Shown: in pieces, positions 1 to 6,163 of the stretch
How positions within the stretch are numbered: the stretch's first letter is position 1
How the letters are laid out: every line of letters starts with the position of its first letter
NCBI GenBank assembly: GCA_026416065.1
Contig: JAOAFW010000377.1
Location: 1 to 10,374 of the forward strand
From: Fimbriimonadales bacterium
GTDB taxonomy: Bacteria > Armatimonadota > Fimbriimonadia > Fimbriimonadales > GBS-DC
Reading direction: 5' to 3'
Length of the DNA stretch: 10,374 nucleotides
Program-made: the position numbers and the translations under genes
The notes under the pieces: model-generated
What the model was told of the DNA's origin: nothing
What the model saw: the letters and a program-made list of their open reading frames with translations, nothing else
The model's database searches: none

Positions 1-122
1 CTACTGGCGGACTGGCAGGGCGGTTCGCTCCCTTCTGCCCCAGCATCCAGCGCGTGGAGCCGATGCTGACGCTGGAAGGTTTGCGCATCCTATGGGAACG
101 CCATCATCGGGAGGTCGTATGA
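1..122 (+). CDS. 3' end of an unrecognised protein (partial, cut by left edge)
   Basis: An open frame (codons starting at position 3) runs from the window edge to a TGA at 120-122 and encodes about 39 residues, ending ...LEGLRILWERHHREVV. Its stop overlaps the ATG of the next gene as ATGA (119-122), the same junction type as between the next two genes, so it is very probably the tail of the first gene of a translationally coupled operon. The visible stretch includes GRFAPFCPSIQRVEP followed by a probable helix. I do not recognise the family and nothing here supports a function. The competing frame at position 1 stops early, near position 69, and fits the context less well. Confidence 0.55.
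   Translation, partial: TGGLAGRFAPFCPSIQRVEPMLTLEGLRILWERHHREVV
109..114 (+). promoter_or_regulatory. Strong Shine-Dalgarno site deciding the start of the DnaA-domain-I-like gene
   Basis: GGGAGG lies 4 nt upstream of the ATG at 119. It supports that ATG over the in-frame ATG at 92, which has no comparable purine tract and would extend further into the upstream gene. Confidence 0.7.
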
Positions 123-742
123 GCCAGGAAATGCAGCAGGCGTGGAGCCTCATTCGCGAGCGCGTGAAGCAACAGGTCACTGGGCGCACCCTCTACCGCG
201 CCCTCGATGCGCTGCAACTGGTGACCATCGAGGGCGAGACCGTTGTGCTGGGAATGCCCCACGAGGAGTACCAACTCGCAGGGCACCTGAACGCCCCCAC
301 CGTGCGCAAATGGATTGAACAGTTTATCGAGGAGGCTTACGCCATTCGCCCGCAGATTGTGATTATCGAGGGCGCGACCCTGCACGACTGGCAACTGCAC
401 CAGCGCAAGCAAGAGGAGCTGCGCCGCCTCAGCGAGCAAGGCGCACGCAAACGCGAGTTCGAGACGCGCACCTACACCAACTGGGAAACCGTCTACGAGC
501 AGGTGGGACGCAAATTCGCCGAAACGCCCGGGCGCAGCCTCGCGGTCAACCGCGCTCGCTACCTGAATGAGATGATCGTGTTCGTGCGCGACGCCCTGCA
601 GCGCATTCCCGTCGAGACCGAAGCCGATGAACGGCAACTGAACCGTGTAATCGAGCGCATCGCCACGAACGCCGAAGCACCCTCCTCGGTGGTCGCCTGG
701 CTGATCCTGCATGCTTCAACCGCTTCAACTGCCGAACTATGA
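119..742 (+). CDS. DnaA domain I-like protein lacking an AAA+ ATPase (hypothetical, 207 aa)
   Basis: Residues ~5-85 follow the layout of the DnaA N-terminal (domain I) fold. A helix (AWSLIRERVKQQV) leads to a conserved-position segment, then the strand pair 'LVTIEGETVVLGMP' matching the DnaA pattern 'l.gdtlvl..p', then helices with WIEQFIEEAY and a last strand (QIVIIEG, 79-85). Domain I in DnaA mediates self-association and DnaB/DiaA contacts. Here no Walker A, Walker B or HTH follows. Residues ~88-115 are a charged, probably coiled helix and ~120-195 a second helical domain I do not recognise. The start is set by GGGAGG at 109-114 and by the ATGA overlap with the upstream stop; the gene's own stop overlaps the next ATG (739-742) in the same way. 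The DnaA relation is a pattern judgement, not a verified hit. It could instead be an unrelated small alpha/beta domain acting as a protein-interaction module. Confidence 0.6.
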   Translation: MSQEMQQAWSLIRERVKQQVTGRTLYRALDALQLVTIEGETVVLGMPHEEYQLAGHLNAPTVRKWIEQFIEEAYAIRPQIVIIEGATLHDWQLHQRKQEELRRLSEQGARKREFETRTYTNWETVYEQVGRKFAETPGRSLAVNRARYLNEMIVFVRDALQRIPVETEADERQLNRVIERIATNAEAPSSVVAWLILHASTASTAEL

Positions 743-1887
743 ATCGTATCAAACGCCGCGAACGCCTGCTAATAGGTGTCTTGATTGTCGTGATTATGGT
801 CGCTGCGCTGGCGTTCATTCGCTCGCAGCCATGGGGACGCTTCGAACTGCGTCCTATCAAGCCGAACACGCCCAACTGGATTGTGTGCGTGCGTCTGAAC
901 GAGGATGCCAACGGCGACATTATGGTTATCCAACCCGAGGGGCAAACCCTGATGCTCACGGAGGACGATTTCGACGCCCGCAGCCCCGACTGGGCGCCCG
1001 ACGGCAAAAAGATTGTGTTTTCGTCGAACCGCCGCGACTACGTCTATCAGCTCTGGACGATTGACCCCGACGGCAAAGGGCTTAGCCAGCTGACCCTCGG
1101 AGGTGGGGCGAAACTCGCGCCGTATTACGATCGCGACGGGCAAAACATCCTGCACGTGGCGCAGGGACTGATCACGGAAGTCGATGTGAAGGGCGTCCAC
1201 TCCCTGCAGCTTATCCCCTCCGCCTCGCAGATGACGCAGGTGCGCGAGCAGTACGGGCAGATTGCTTTCCGCTACGCGAAGCGTCCAAACCCCGACCTTA
1301 TCGCCGCTGTGCAGCGCATCGACGAGGGGGAGCAGGTGGTGCTGCAGGATCTTACTCTGGCGCAGCAGCAGTTCACGCTGCCCATAGTGATTGCCGGCGA
1401 GTACGTAGACCTCGACTGGTCACCGACGGGACAGAGCCTCGTCGTGAGCGGCGCAGGGCTGATTGTGCCCACGCAGAGTGGCGAGAAACGGATGGGGGGC
1501 GTCATCCGCTTCGATTTCGGCGCGACCACGCGCGAGGTGCAGCCACTCCCGCTCTGGCTTTCGCCCGAGAACGCGCAGGCTGCCATTGAGGTGGCTTGGT
1601 CGCCCGATGGTTCACGCGTGGCGTTCGTTCTGTGTGAACGGCTCAAGGACGGCGAACTCAAACGCATCGGGCTGGCGACCGTGCCCGAATCGGGTGGAGC
1701 ACCCACGCTAATTGTAGAAGGCGAAGTGTACCATCCGCACTGGGCGCCTGATGGACAGCAGATTGTGTTTGCGATGGGCAAACCGGGCAATCGTCAGATT
1801 TACACGGTGCGCATCGACGGCACGGATTTGAAACAGCGCACGCAGTCGGGCGACCACATTACCCCTAAGTGGTCGCCGGCGCGGTAG
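739..1887 (+). CDS. Membrane-anchored TolB/PD40-type beta-propeller protein
   Basis: This 382-aa protein has a basic N-terminus (NRIKRRER) followed by one hydrophobic segment (~10-28), so it is predicted to be held in the cytoplasmic membrane with its bulk outside. The rest carries WD40-like PD40 propeller repeats typical of TolB-related proteins: SPDWAPDGKKIVFSSN (~82-97) followed by 'QLWTIDPDG', LDWSPTGQSLVVSG (~225-238), VAWSPDGSRVAF (~285-296) and HWAPDGQQIVFAM (~334-346) followed by 'QIYTVRIDGTDLKQRT', then a final KWSP at the C-terminus. PD40 propellers bind proteins or ligands; no enzymatic motif is visible and the partner is unknown. The start is an ATG overlapping the upstream TGA (ATGA) with no clear Shine-Dalgarno site, suggesting translational coupling. 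The stop lies 9 nt from the converging kinase gene. It is not canonical TolB: there is no separate N-terminal TolB domain and no pal/tolQRA neighbours. Confidence 0.85.
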   Translation: MNRIKRRERLLIGVLIVVIMVAALAFIRSQPWGRFELRPIKPNTPNWIVCVRLNEDANGDIMVIQPEGQTLMLTEDDFDARSPDWAPDGKKIVFSSNRRDYVYQLWTIDPDGKGLSQLTLGGGAKLAPYYDRDGQNILHVAQGLITEVDVKGVHSLQLIPSASQMTQVREQYGQIAFRYAKRPNPDLIAAVQRIDEGEQVVLQDLTLAQQQFTLPIVIAGEYVDLDWSPTGQSLVVSGAGLIVPTQSGEKRMGGVIRFDFGATTREVQPLPLWLSPENAQAAIEVAWSPDGSRVAFVLCERLKDGELKRIGLATVPESGGAPTLIVEGEVYHPHWAPDGQQIVFAMGKPGNRQIYTVRIDGTDLKQRTQSGDHITPKWSPAR

Positions 1888-1907
1888 GACGCCAATCTAC
1901 GCTGCGC
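1879..1907. terminator. Weak stem-loop spanning the convergent gene ends
   Basis: Imperfect arms GCGC(g)GTAG (1879-1887) and CTAC(gct)GCGC (1897-1907) flank a 9-nt loop that is exactly the gap between the two converging stop codons. There is no U-tract on either strand, so an intrinsic terminator is not established. It may simply be a structure separating convergent transcripts. Confidence 0.25.
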
Positions 1908-3366
1908 CCACCAGCGTCTCGTTGGGCGCGTTTTCGAGCAAGGGCGGCGTGGGAAACTCACACACGAACGCCGTACCTTTGCCTTCTTCTGAATGCACCT
2001 CAATCACGCCCTGATGCTTCTCGATTGCGCGTTGCACCAGCATCAACCCGATACCACTGCCGCCCTGCTTGGTGGTAATCGCGCGCTCAAACAGGTGATC
2101 GCGCACTTCGGGGGGCATGCCCGGACCCGTATCGCGGATAATTAGAATCGTCTTTTCCGGATGCTCTACCCACTCGTACTCGATTCGGCGTTCACCGTGC
2201 CAGTCGCGCATTGCCTGTATCGCGTTCAGCGTCAGGTTCAAAAAGAGCTGCATCAGGTAGCGGCGATCGGCGTGCATGCGCAGCGTAAGAGGAATGTTGT
2301 TCACAATCTGCACCGGCGGGTTGAGCAAGCGTGCGCCAGAGAGACGCTCCACCTCGCGTGCTATCTGCGCAGGCGCGACCTCGGCTAACTCCGCATCGCC
2401 CTCCTCGTGCGTCATCGCCAGCAAGTCCATTAGATACTGGTGCGCCTGCTGTGTAGCGTTGCGGATGTTCTCAAAATAGCGCGTGGAGTCGAACTGCGGG
2501 TCTTTACGCGCACGCATAATTCCCACATCCGAAAGCGACTGCACATTGTTGAAGAAGTTCTTGAGGTCGTGCACGATTCCACGCACAACCTGTCCAATTG
2601 TGCTGAGCCGCTCCTGCTCCACCATCTGCCGATAAGCATCCTGCAGCTCGCGGTTTGCCTGCGCCAGATCGCTGGTGAGTTGATAAATCTGCGCATTCAA
2701 GCGAATCGAGAGCGCCAGCGACACAATCCAGTAGTTATAGTTCCATGTGGGCAAGAAAGAGATCATCCCGTAATAGACGAACATATCCGTCATGACTAAC
2801 GGAACCATCAGGCTCAGCGCGCTTAGCAACACCCGATCCTGAGGACTATACTCACGCCATCGGCGATAGGCAACCGCGAAGGTGGCAAGGAACGCGATTA
2901 GATAGGCGAACGAGTAGGCTAAACCAAGCAATGTACTGTCTGCCTGAATGTAGTATCCGCCTAAAACAATCGGGCGAGGTTCAAAATGGGGAACCACAAT
3001 CCAGCCAAACAGAGCCAGCAGAGGGAGCGGCAGCGTGATACCCCACAGCACATTTACCAGACGCATCAGCCCCAGATTCAGCAGGCTATTAAGGAGTTTC
3101 ACAAATAGCGTGGCGCAGAAGGCGGACGCAACAAATTGCCCCACAGCGCAAACATAGGCGTTCGGGGGCGATTGGGGTGCGGGCTGATACATCTGCACAT
3201 CCACAAAGCTGAATATCAAGCAGCACGCCAACAACGCGATGAGCCAGAGGTTGCGTGCCCGCTCTTTGGAAAGGAACGCCTGCAGTGCGTGGTGAATCAT
3301 GAGGTAGCCATAGAGGCCCACGCTCAACCACAAAATTGCTTGTGTCCAGTCTTGCATAACCTGCAT
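1897..3366 (-). CDS. Orphan membrane sensor histidine kinase with 6-7 TM N-terminal region
   Basis: This 489-aa kinase autophosphorylates on His and would pass phosphate to a response regulator, none of which is encoded nearby. Residues ~8-221 hold six or seven hydrophobic helices (about 8-28, 39-57, 69-88, 102-124, 144-166, 176-197 and perhaps 205-221), resembling the 7TM sensory regions found on some kinases. A probable coiled coil (~225-255) leads to the H-box RGIVHDLKNFFNN with phospho-acceptor His266. The ATPase has an N-box (FLNLTLNAIQAM, Asn377/Asn381), G1 DTGPGMP (Asp412) and G2 GGSGIG (435-440), followed by EGKGTAFVCEFP, so the catalytic core looks intact. There is no receiver domain. 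I chose the ATG at 3366 because GGGAG lies 7 nt upstream of it; an in-frame TTG at 3396 would add 10 residues but has its purine tract immediately against it. The HDLKN H-box is a variant also seen in PrsK-like kinases. The ligand is unknown. Confidence 0.9.
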   Translation of the reverse strand: MQVMQDWTQAILWLSVGLYGYLMIHHALQAFLSKERARNLWLIALLACCLIFSFVDVQMYQPAPQSPPNAYVCAVGQFVASAFCATLFVKLLNSLLNLGLMRLVNVLWGITLPLPLLALFGWIVVPHFEPRPIVLGGYYIQADSTLLGLAYSFAYLIAFLATFAVAYRRWREYSPQDRVLLSALSLMVPLVMTDMFVYYGMISFLPTWNYNYWIVSLALSIRLNAQIYQLTSDLAQANRELQDAYRQMVEQERLSTIGQVVRGIVHDLKNFFNNVQSLSDVGIMRARKDPQFDSTRYFENIRNATQQAHQYLMDLLAMTHEEGDAELAEVAPAQIAREVERLSGARLLNPPVQIVNNIPLTLRMHADRRYLMQLFLNLTLNAIQAMRDWHGERRIEYEWVEHPEKTILIIRDTGPGMPPEVRDHLFERAITTKQGGSGIGLMLVQRAIEKHQGVIEVHSEEGKGTAFVCEFPTPPLLENAPNETLVGAA

Positions 3367-3497
3367 AGCGCCGCTCCCGAGGGGGTTATTCCACAACCCC
3401 TAATATTATCGGCTTTTTGGGAAATTATCTTTGGAAGGGGATGCACTTTTGCATGGGAGCGAGGGTACACCTCTCTGGTCAGGTACACTCAATTTCG
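3367..3497. promoter_or_regulatory. Divergent intergenic region between kinase gene and cinA
   Basis: These 131 bases must hold the promoters for both directions. On the - strand GATAAT occurs at 3410-3405 and again at 3429-3424, both -10-like. On the + strand TATTAT (3404-3409) is the mirror candidate. No convincing -35 is visible on either strand. Other structure: GGGGTT (3382-3387) paired with AACCCC (3395-3400) over a 7-nt loop just beside the - strand -10; ATGCA (3441-3445) paired with TGCAT (3450-3454); and GGTACAC at 3464-3470 repeated at 3482-3488. The region is AT-richer than its surroundings, as expected for promoters. The exact boxes are a guess. Confidence 0.45.
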
Positions 3498-4757
3498 ATG
3501 ACCATCGAACTGATCTCCATCGGCACCGAGTTGCTGTTGGGACAGATTGTGGACACAAACGCGGCGTGGCTGTCGGCGCGTTTGGCGGAGATTGGCGTGG
3601 GGGTCTACCGCCGCACGACCGTAGGCGACAATCGCGAGCGGATTATCGCTGCGCTGCGCGAGGGGTTAGCGCGTGCCGACGGGATTATCACCATCGGAGG
3701 GTTGGGTCCGACCGACGACGACCTCACACGCGAGGCGATCGCCGCTGTTCTGGGCGAACCGCTGGTGCTGGATGAAGGCGAAGTCGCGCGCCTGAAAGCG
3801 TTTTTCGCCCTGCGCGGGCGCGAGGCGAACGAACGCCAGCTGCGCCAAGCGATGCGCCCTGCGAGCGCACAGCCTATCCCCAACCCCAACGGTACCGCAC
3901 CGGGGCTCTACGCCGAGTGGCAAGGCAAACCCATCATCGCCATGCCCGGTCCGCCCAACGAGTTCCAGCCGATGGCGACAGACCATGTTTTGCCACGCCT
4001 TGCAGAACGCACGGGAGGGCGCGTGATTCGCTCGCGCGTGCTGCGCCTGTGCGGAATCGGCGAATCGGACGCGGAAACTCAGCTGCAAGACCTGATCCAG
4101 AGTGAGAATCCAACGCTCGCGCCGCTGGCGAAACTGGGCGAGGTGCATTTTCGAATCACGGCGCGTGCTGATAGCCCTGCCGAAGCCGAGCAGATGATTG
4201 CTCAAACGGAGCGTGCAGTGCGCGAGCGGCTCGGCGCGTACATCTTCGGCATCGACGAGACCACACTGGAGCAAGCGGTCGTCGAGAGCCTTGTCGAGGC
4301 GGGACAGAGCCTCGCGATAGCCGAATCGTGCACGGGCGGCTTGCTGGGGCACCGGATTACCAGCGTACCAGGTAGCTCGGAAGTGTTTCTGGGCGGGGTA
4401 ATTAGCTACAGCAACGTGCTCAAGGAGTCGTTGCTGGGGGTGCCGCGCGAGGTACTGGAGACTCACGGCGCGGTCAGTGAGCCGACCGCACGCGCGATGG
4501 CAGAAGGCACTCGCCTTCGGCTCGGCAGCTGGTGGGGCGTGGGGATTACGGGAATCGCTGGACCCGGCGGCGGTTCGCCCGACAAGCCCGTGGGACTGGT
4601 TTATGTGGGATTGAGCGACCCAAGCGGCACAGTTGTACGCAGCCAGATTTTCGCAGGCGACCGCGCGACCGTGAAGTATCGCGCCACCCAATACGCCCTC
4701 TGGCTGCTCTACAAGGGGGTGAAGCAAGGCGGATGCGACTCTTTATCGCGGCTCTGA
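3498..4757 (+). CDS. cinA: CinA-family protein: competence/damage-inducible domain plus nicotinamide-nucleotide amidase
   Basis: The 419-aa length is typical of full-length CinA. The N-terminal MoCF/COG1058 domain (~1-170) begins ELISIGTELLLGQIVDTNAAWL and carries the signature ITIGGLGPTDDDLTREA (~65-81), PNPNGTAPG (~128-136) and AMPGPPNEF (~148-156); in characterised homologues this domain has ADP-ribose pyrophosphatase activity. The C-terminal PncC domain (~255-410) has AIAESCTGGLLG (273-284) with the nucleophile candidate Ser277, then GGVISYSN (~299-306), AVSEPTARAMAEG (~325-337) and GITGIAGPGGGSPDKPVGLVY (349-369). PncC deamidates NMN to NaMN in cytosolic pyridine-nucleotide salvage. The start ATG at 3498 matches the family's N-terminus; the frame continues upstream to a TTG at 3417, but those 27 residues are not CinA-like. 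The 3' end overlaps thpR by 25 bp. No residue appears lost in either active site. Confidence 0.95.
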   Translation: MTIELISIGTELLLGQIVDTNAAWLSARLAEIGVGVYRRTTVGDNRERIIAALREGLARADGIITIGGLGPTDDDLTREAIAAVLGEPLVLDEGEVARLKAFFALRGREANERQLRQAMRPASAQPIPNPNGTAPGLYAEWQGKPIIAMPGPPNEFQPMATDHVLPRLAERTGGRVIRSRVLRLCGIGESDAETQLQDLIQSENPTLAPLAKLGEVHFRITARADSPAEAEQMIAQTERAVRERLGAYIFGIDETTLEQAVVESLVEAGQSLAIAESCTGGLLGHRITSVPGSSEVFLGGVISYSNVLKESLLGVPREVLETHGAVSEPTARAMAEGTRLRLGSWWGVGITGIAGPGGGSPDKPVGLVYVGLSDPSGTVVRSQIFAGDRATVKYRATQYALWLLYKGVKQGGCDSLSRL

Positions 4758-5299
4758 TTTCAGACGAGGTGCGTGCGGCGTTGGCGACGGCGTGCGAGCA
4801 TCTCCAGCGGGTTGCGCCTGACCGCGCCCTGCGCTGGGTCGCGCCAGAAAACTATCACATCACCTTGCTGTTTTTGGGAGAGCAACCTGAGGCGCACGTG
4901 CCCGCCATTGTGGAAGCGATGACTGCGGCGCGCACAGGGGTTGCTCCCTTCGTGATCGATGTGCGGGGGCTGGGTGTGTTCCCAAACTGGAATCGCCCCA
5001 ATGTACTATGGGCAGGGACGCAGCGAGGCGTCGAGCAACTCACGCGCATCGCGACCGCGTTGGAGAAGAGCCTGCTCCCTACACCCTCGGGCAAGGCGTT
5101 CCATCCACATATCACGCTGGCGCGCCTCAAAACGCCCTGCCGCGACGCCGACGGAGTCAAGAAACGCCTCCACGACGCCGTACAACGCATGGCGCCCGCA
5201 TCGTTTGGCGCGTATACCCTGCAAGCGATTAGCCTGATGCAAAGCACTCTGACACCCGACGGCTCTCTCTATACTGAGGTGGAACGGGTAGCGCTGTAA
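4733..5299 (+). CDS. thpR: RNA 2',3'-cyclic phosphodiesterase (ThpR/LigT, 2H family)
   Basis: The 188-aa protein has the two HxTx motifs that define 2H phosphoesterases: NYHITLLFLGE (His42, Thr44) and FHPHITLARLK (His126, Thr128). It also has the usual MRLFIA start, RWV.PENYH before the first motif and VFPNWNRPNVLWAG (82-95) in the middle. The family hydrolyses 2',3'-cyclic phosphate ends of RNA to 2'-phosphate in the cytoplasm; the historical LigT name reflects an in vitro 2'-5' ligase activity. The gene starts inside the 3' end of cinA (25-bp overlap); the tract AAGGCGG ends directly at the ATG, and a fuller AAGGGGGTGA sits at 4713-4722. A cinA-thpR neighbourhood is common in bacteria, so the call and operon agree. 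Confidence 0.93.
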   Translation: MRLFIAALISDEVRAALATACEHLQRVAPDRALRWVAPENYHITLLFLGEQPEAHVPAIVEAMTAARTGVAPFVIDVRGLGVFPNWNRPNVLWAGTQRGVEQLTRIATALEKSLLPTPSGKAFHPHITLARLKTPCRDADGVKKRLHDAVQRMAPASFGAYTLQAISLMQSTLTPDGSLYTEVERVAL

Positions 5300-5341
5300 A
5301 ACAGGGTATCATAAACGGCATAACGAGTATAGGGGGACACG

Positions 5342-6163
5342 ATGATACGACAGAAGCTGAGTCAGTGGACGCATTGGTGGAACATCGCCAAAGAGCTTTC
5401 GCCGAAGCAGGTGGAACGCGAGTTGCTAACGCCGTTTCGGATTGCGCTGGTAGGACACCCGGATCGCGTGGAAGCCGTCTGGCGAGTATTGACCACAGGA
5501 GCAAGCCCCACGCAGTTGCAGACCGCCGCAGAGTATGTCAAGCGTTTCAACGCACCCGTCACGGAGGAGTTCGATTTCGTGTTGGGTTGCGACGCGCTGG
5601 AAGTCCCTCAAGACGCTATCGAGGCGATTGTCGACCACTTCCAGAAGCATGACTTCCCGCTGATTGCGCTGGCACGGGTGTTGCCCGGCACACGGGAACT
5701 GGTCGTGAATCGGCTGATTGAGGATGTTGCGTCGCTGAACGCGGGATTGGCGATGATGTCGGCGTTGCCGTCGGTGTTTCCGCTGCTGGGACTGCTCGCG
5801 CCGCCGGCTGCCGTCGCTGATATGATGTTGCTCACTAAGAACCAGCTGTTGATGGTGTTGCGAGTGGCGGCAGCGTTCGGCAAGGCGCCCGACTGGAAGC
5901 AGCGACTGCCTGAGCTGGCGAGCGTGCTGGGTGCGGCGTTCGGCTGGCGCGCCGTCGCACGCCAACTGGTTGGCTTCGTGCCCGGAGGTGTGGGCATGGT
6001 CATCAAAGGCATGGTCGCCTACGCAGGCACGCTCACAGTGGGACGCGCGGCAGCATGGTTTTACGCCACAGGGAAATCGCCCAGCCAGGCGGAACGCGAA
6101 CGGCTCTATCAGCAAGCGTGGGAAGAAGCCCGCGAGAAGAGCCAACAGTGGAACAAACCGTGA
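5342..6163 (+). CDS. DUF697/YcjF-like membrane-associated protein with degenerate G-domain-like N-terminus
   Basis: The C-terminal half (~135-245) fits the DUF697/YcjF pattern found with Era-like GTPases. A hydrophobic LPSVFPLLGLLAPPAAVADM (142-161) is followed by LTKNQLLMVLRVAAAFG (~164-180), a GAAFGWRAVARQLVGFVPG helix region (~197-215) and a closing GMVAYAGTLTVGRAAAWFYATGK (~223-245). The hydrophobic stretches suggest membrane insertion or association. The N-terminal part (~30-110) has PFRIALVGHPDRVEAVW, where a P-loop would sit but without GK[ST], then EFDFVLGCDA and FPLIALARVLPGT, spaced like G-domain strands. This may be a nucleotide-free vestige of the GTPase usually fused to or next to DUF697; that is inference. 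AGGGGG at 5331-5336 lies 5 nt before the ATG. The stop overlaps the downstream M16 gene as GTGA (6160-6163). Function is unknown. Confidence 0.7.
   Translation: MIRQKLSQWTHWWNIAKELSPKQVERELLTPFRIALVGHPDRVEAVWRVLTTGASPTQLQTAAEYVKRFNAPVTEEFDFVLGCDALEVPQDAIEAIVDHFQKHDFPLIALARVLPGTRELVVNRLIEDVASLNAGLAMMSALPSVFPLLGLLAPPAAVADMMLLTKNQLLMVLRVAAAFGKAPDWKQRLPELASVLGAAFGWRAVARQLVGFVPGGVGMVIKGMVAYAGTLTVGRAAAWFYATGKSPSQAERERLYQQAWEEAREKSQQWNKP

Noticed and set aside
546..1200. Several - strand and alternate-frame ORFs over the propeller gene
   Set aside because: Arg/Ser-rich shadow translations with no family features; the + strand frame shows repeated PD40 motifs.
3417..3497. Upstream extension of cinA from a TTG at 3417, or ATGs at 3441/3453
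   Set aside because: CinA proteins begin at the 'M..ELISIGTELL' segment; the extension is not family-like and runs through the promoter region.
3666..4727. 353-aa - strand ORF antisense to cinA
   Set aside because: Long antisense frames are common in GC-rich coding DNA; the product is low-complexity with no motif, while the + strand encodes a clear CinA.
5426..6145. 239-aa - strand ORF opposite the DUF697-like gene
   Set aside because: Gln/His/Arg-rich shadow without domain features or a ribosome binding site; the + strand gene has a good SD and a recognisable domain.
6055..6159. N-terminal extension of the M16 gene from an ATG at 6055
   Set aside because: It overlaps the end of the DUF697-like gene by over 100 bp and would place 35 unlikely residues before an obvious signal peptide; the GTG at 6160 with GTGA overlap fits better.
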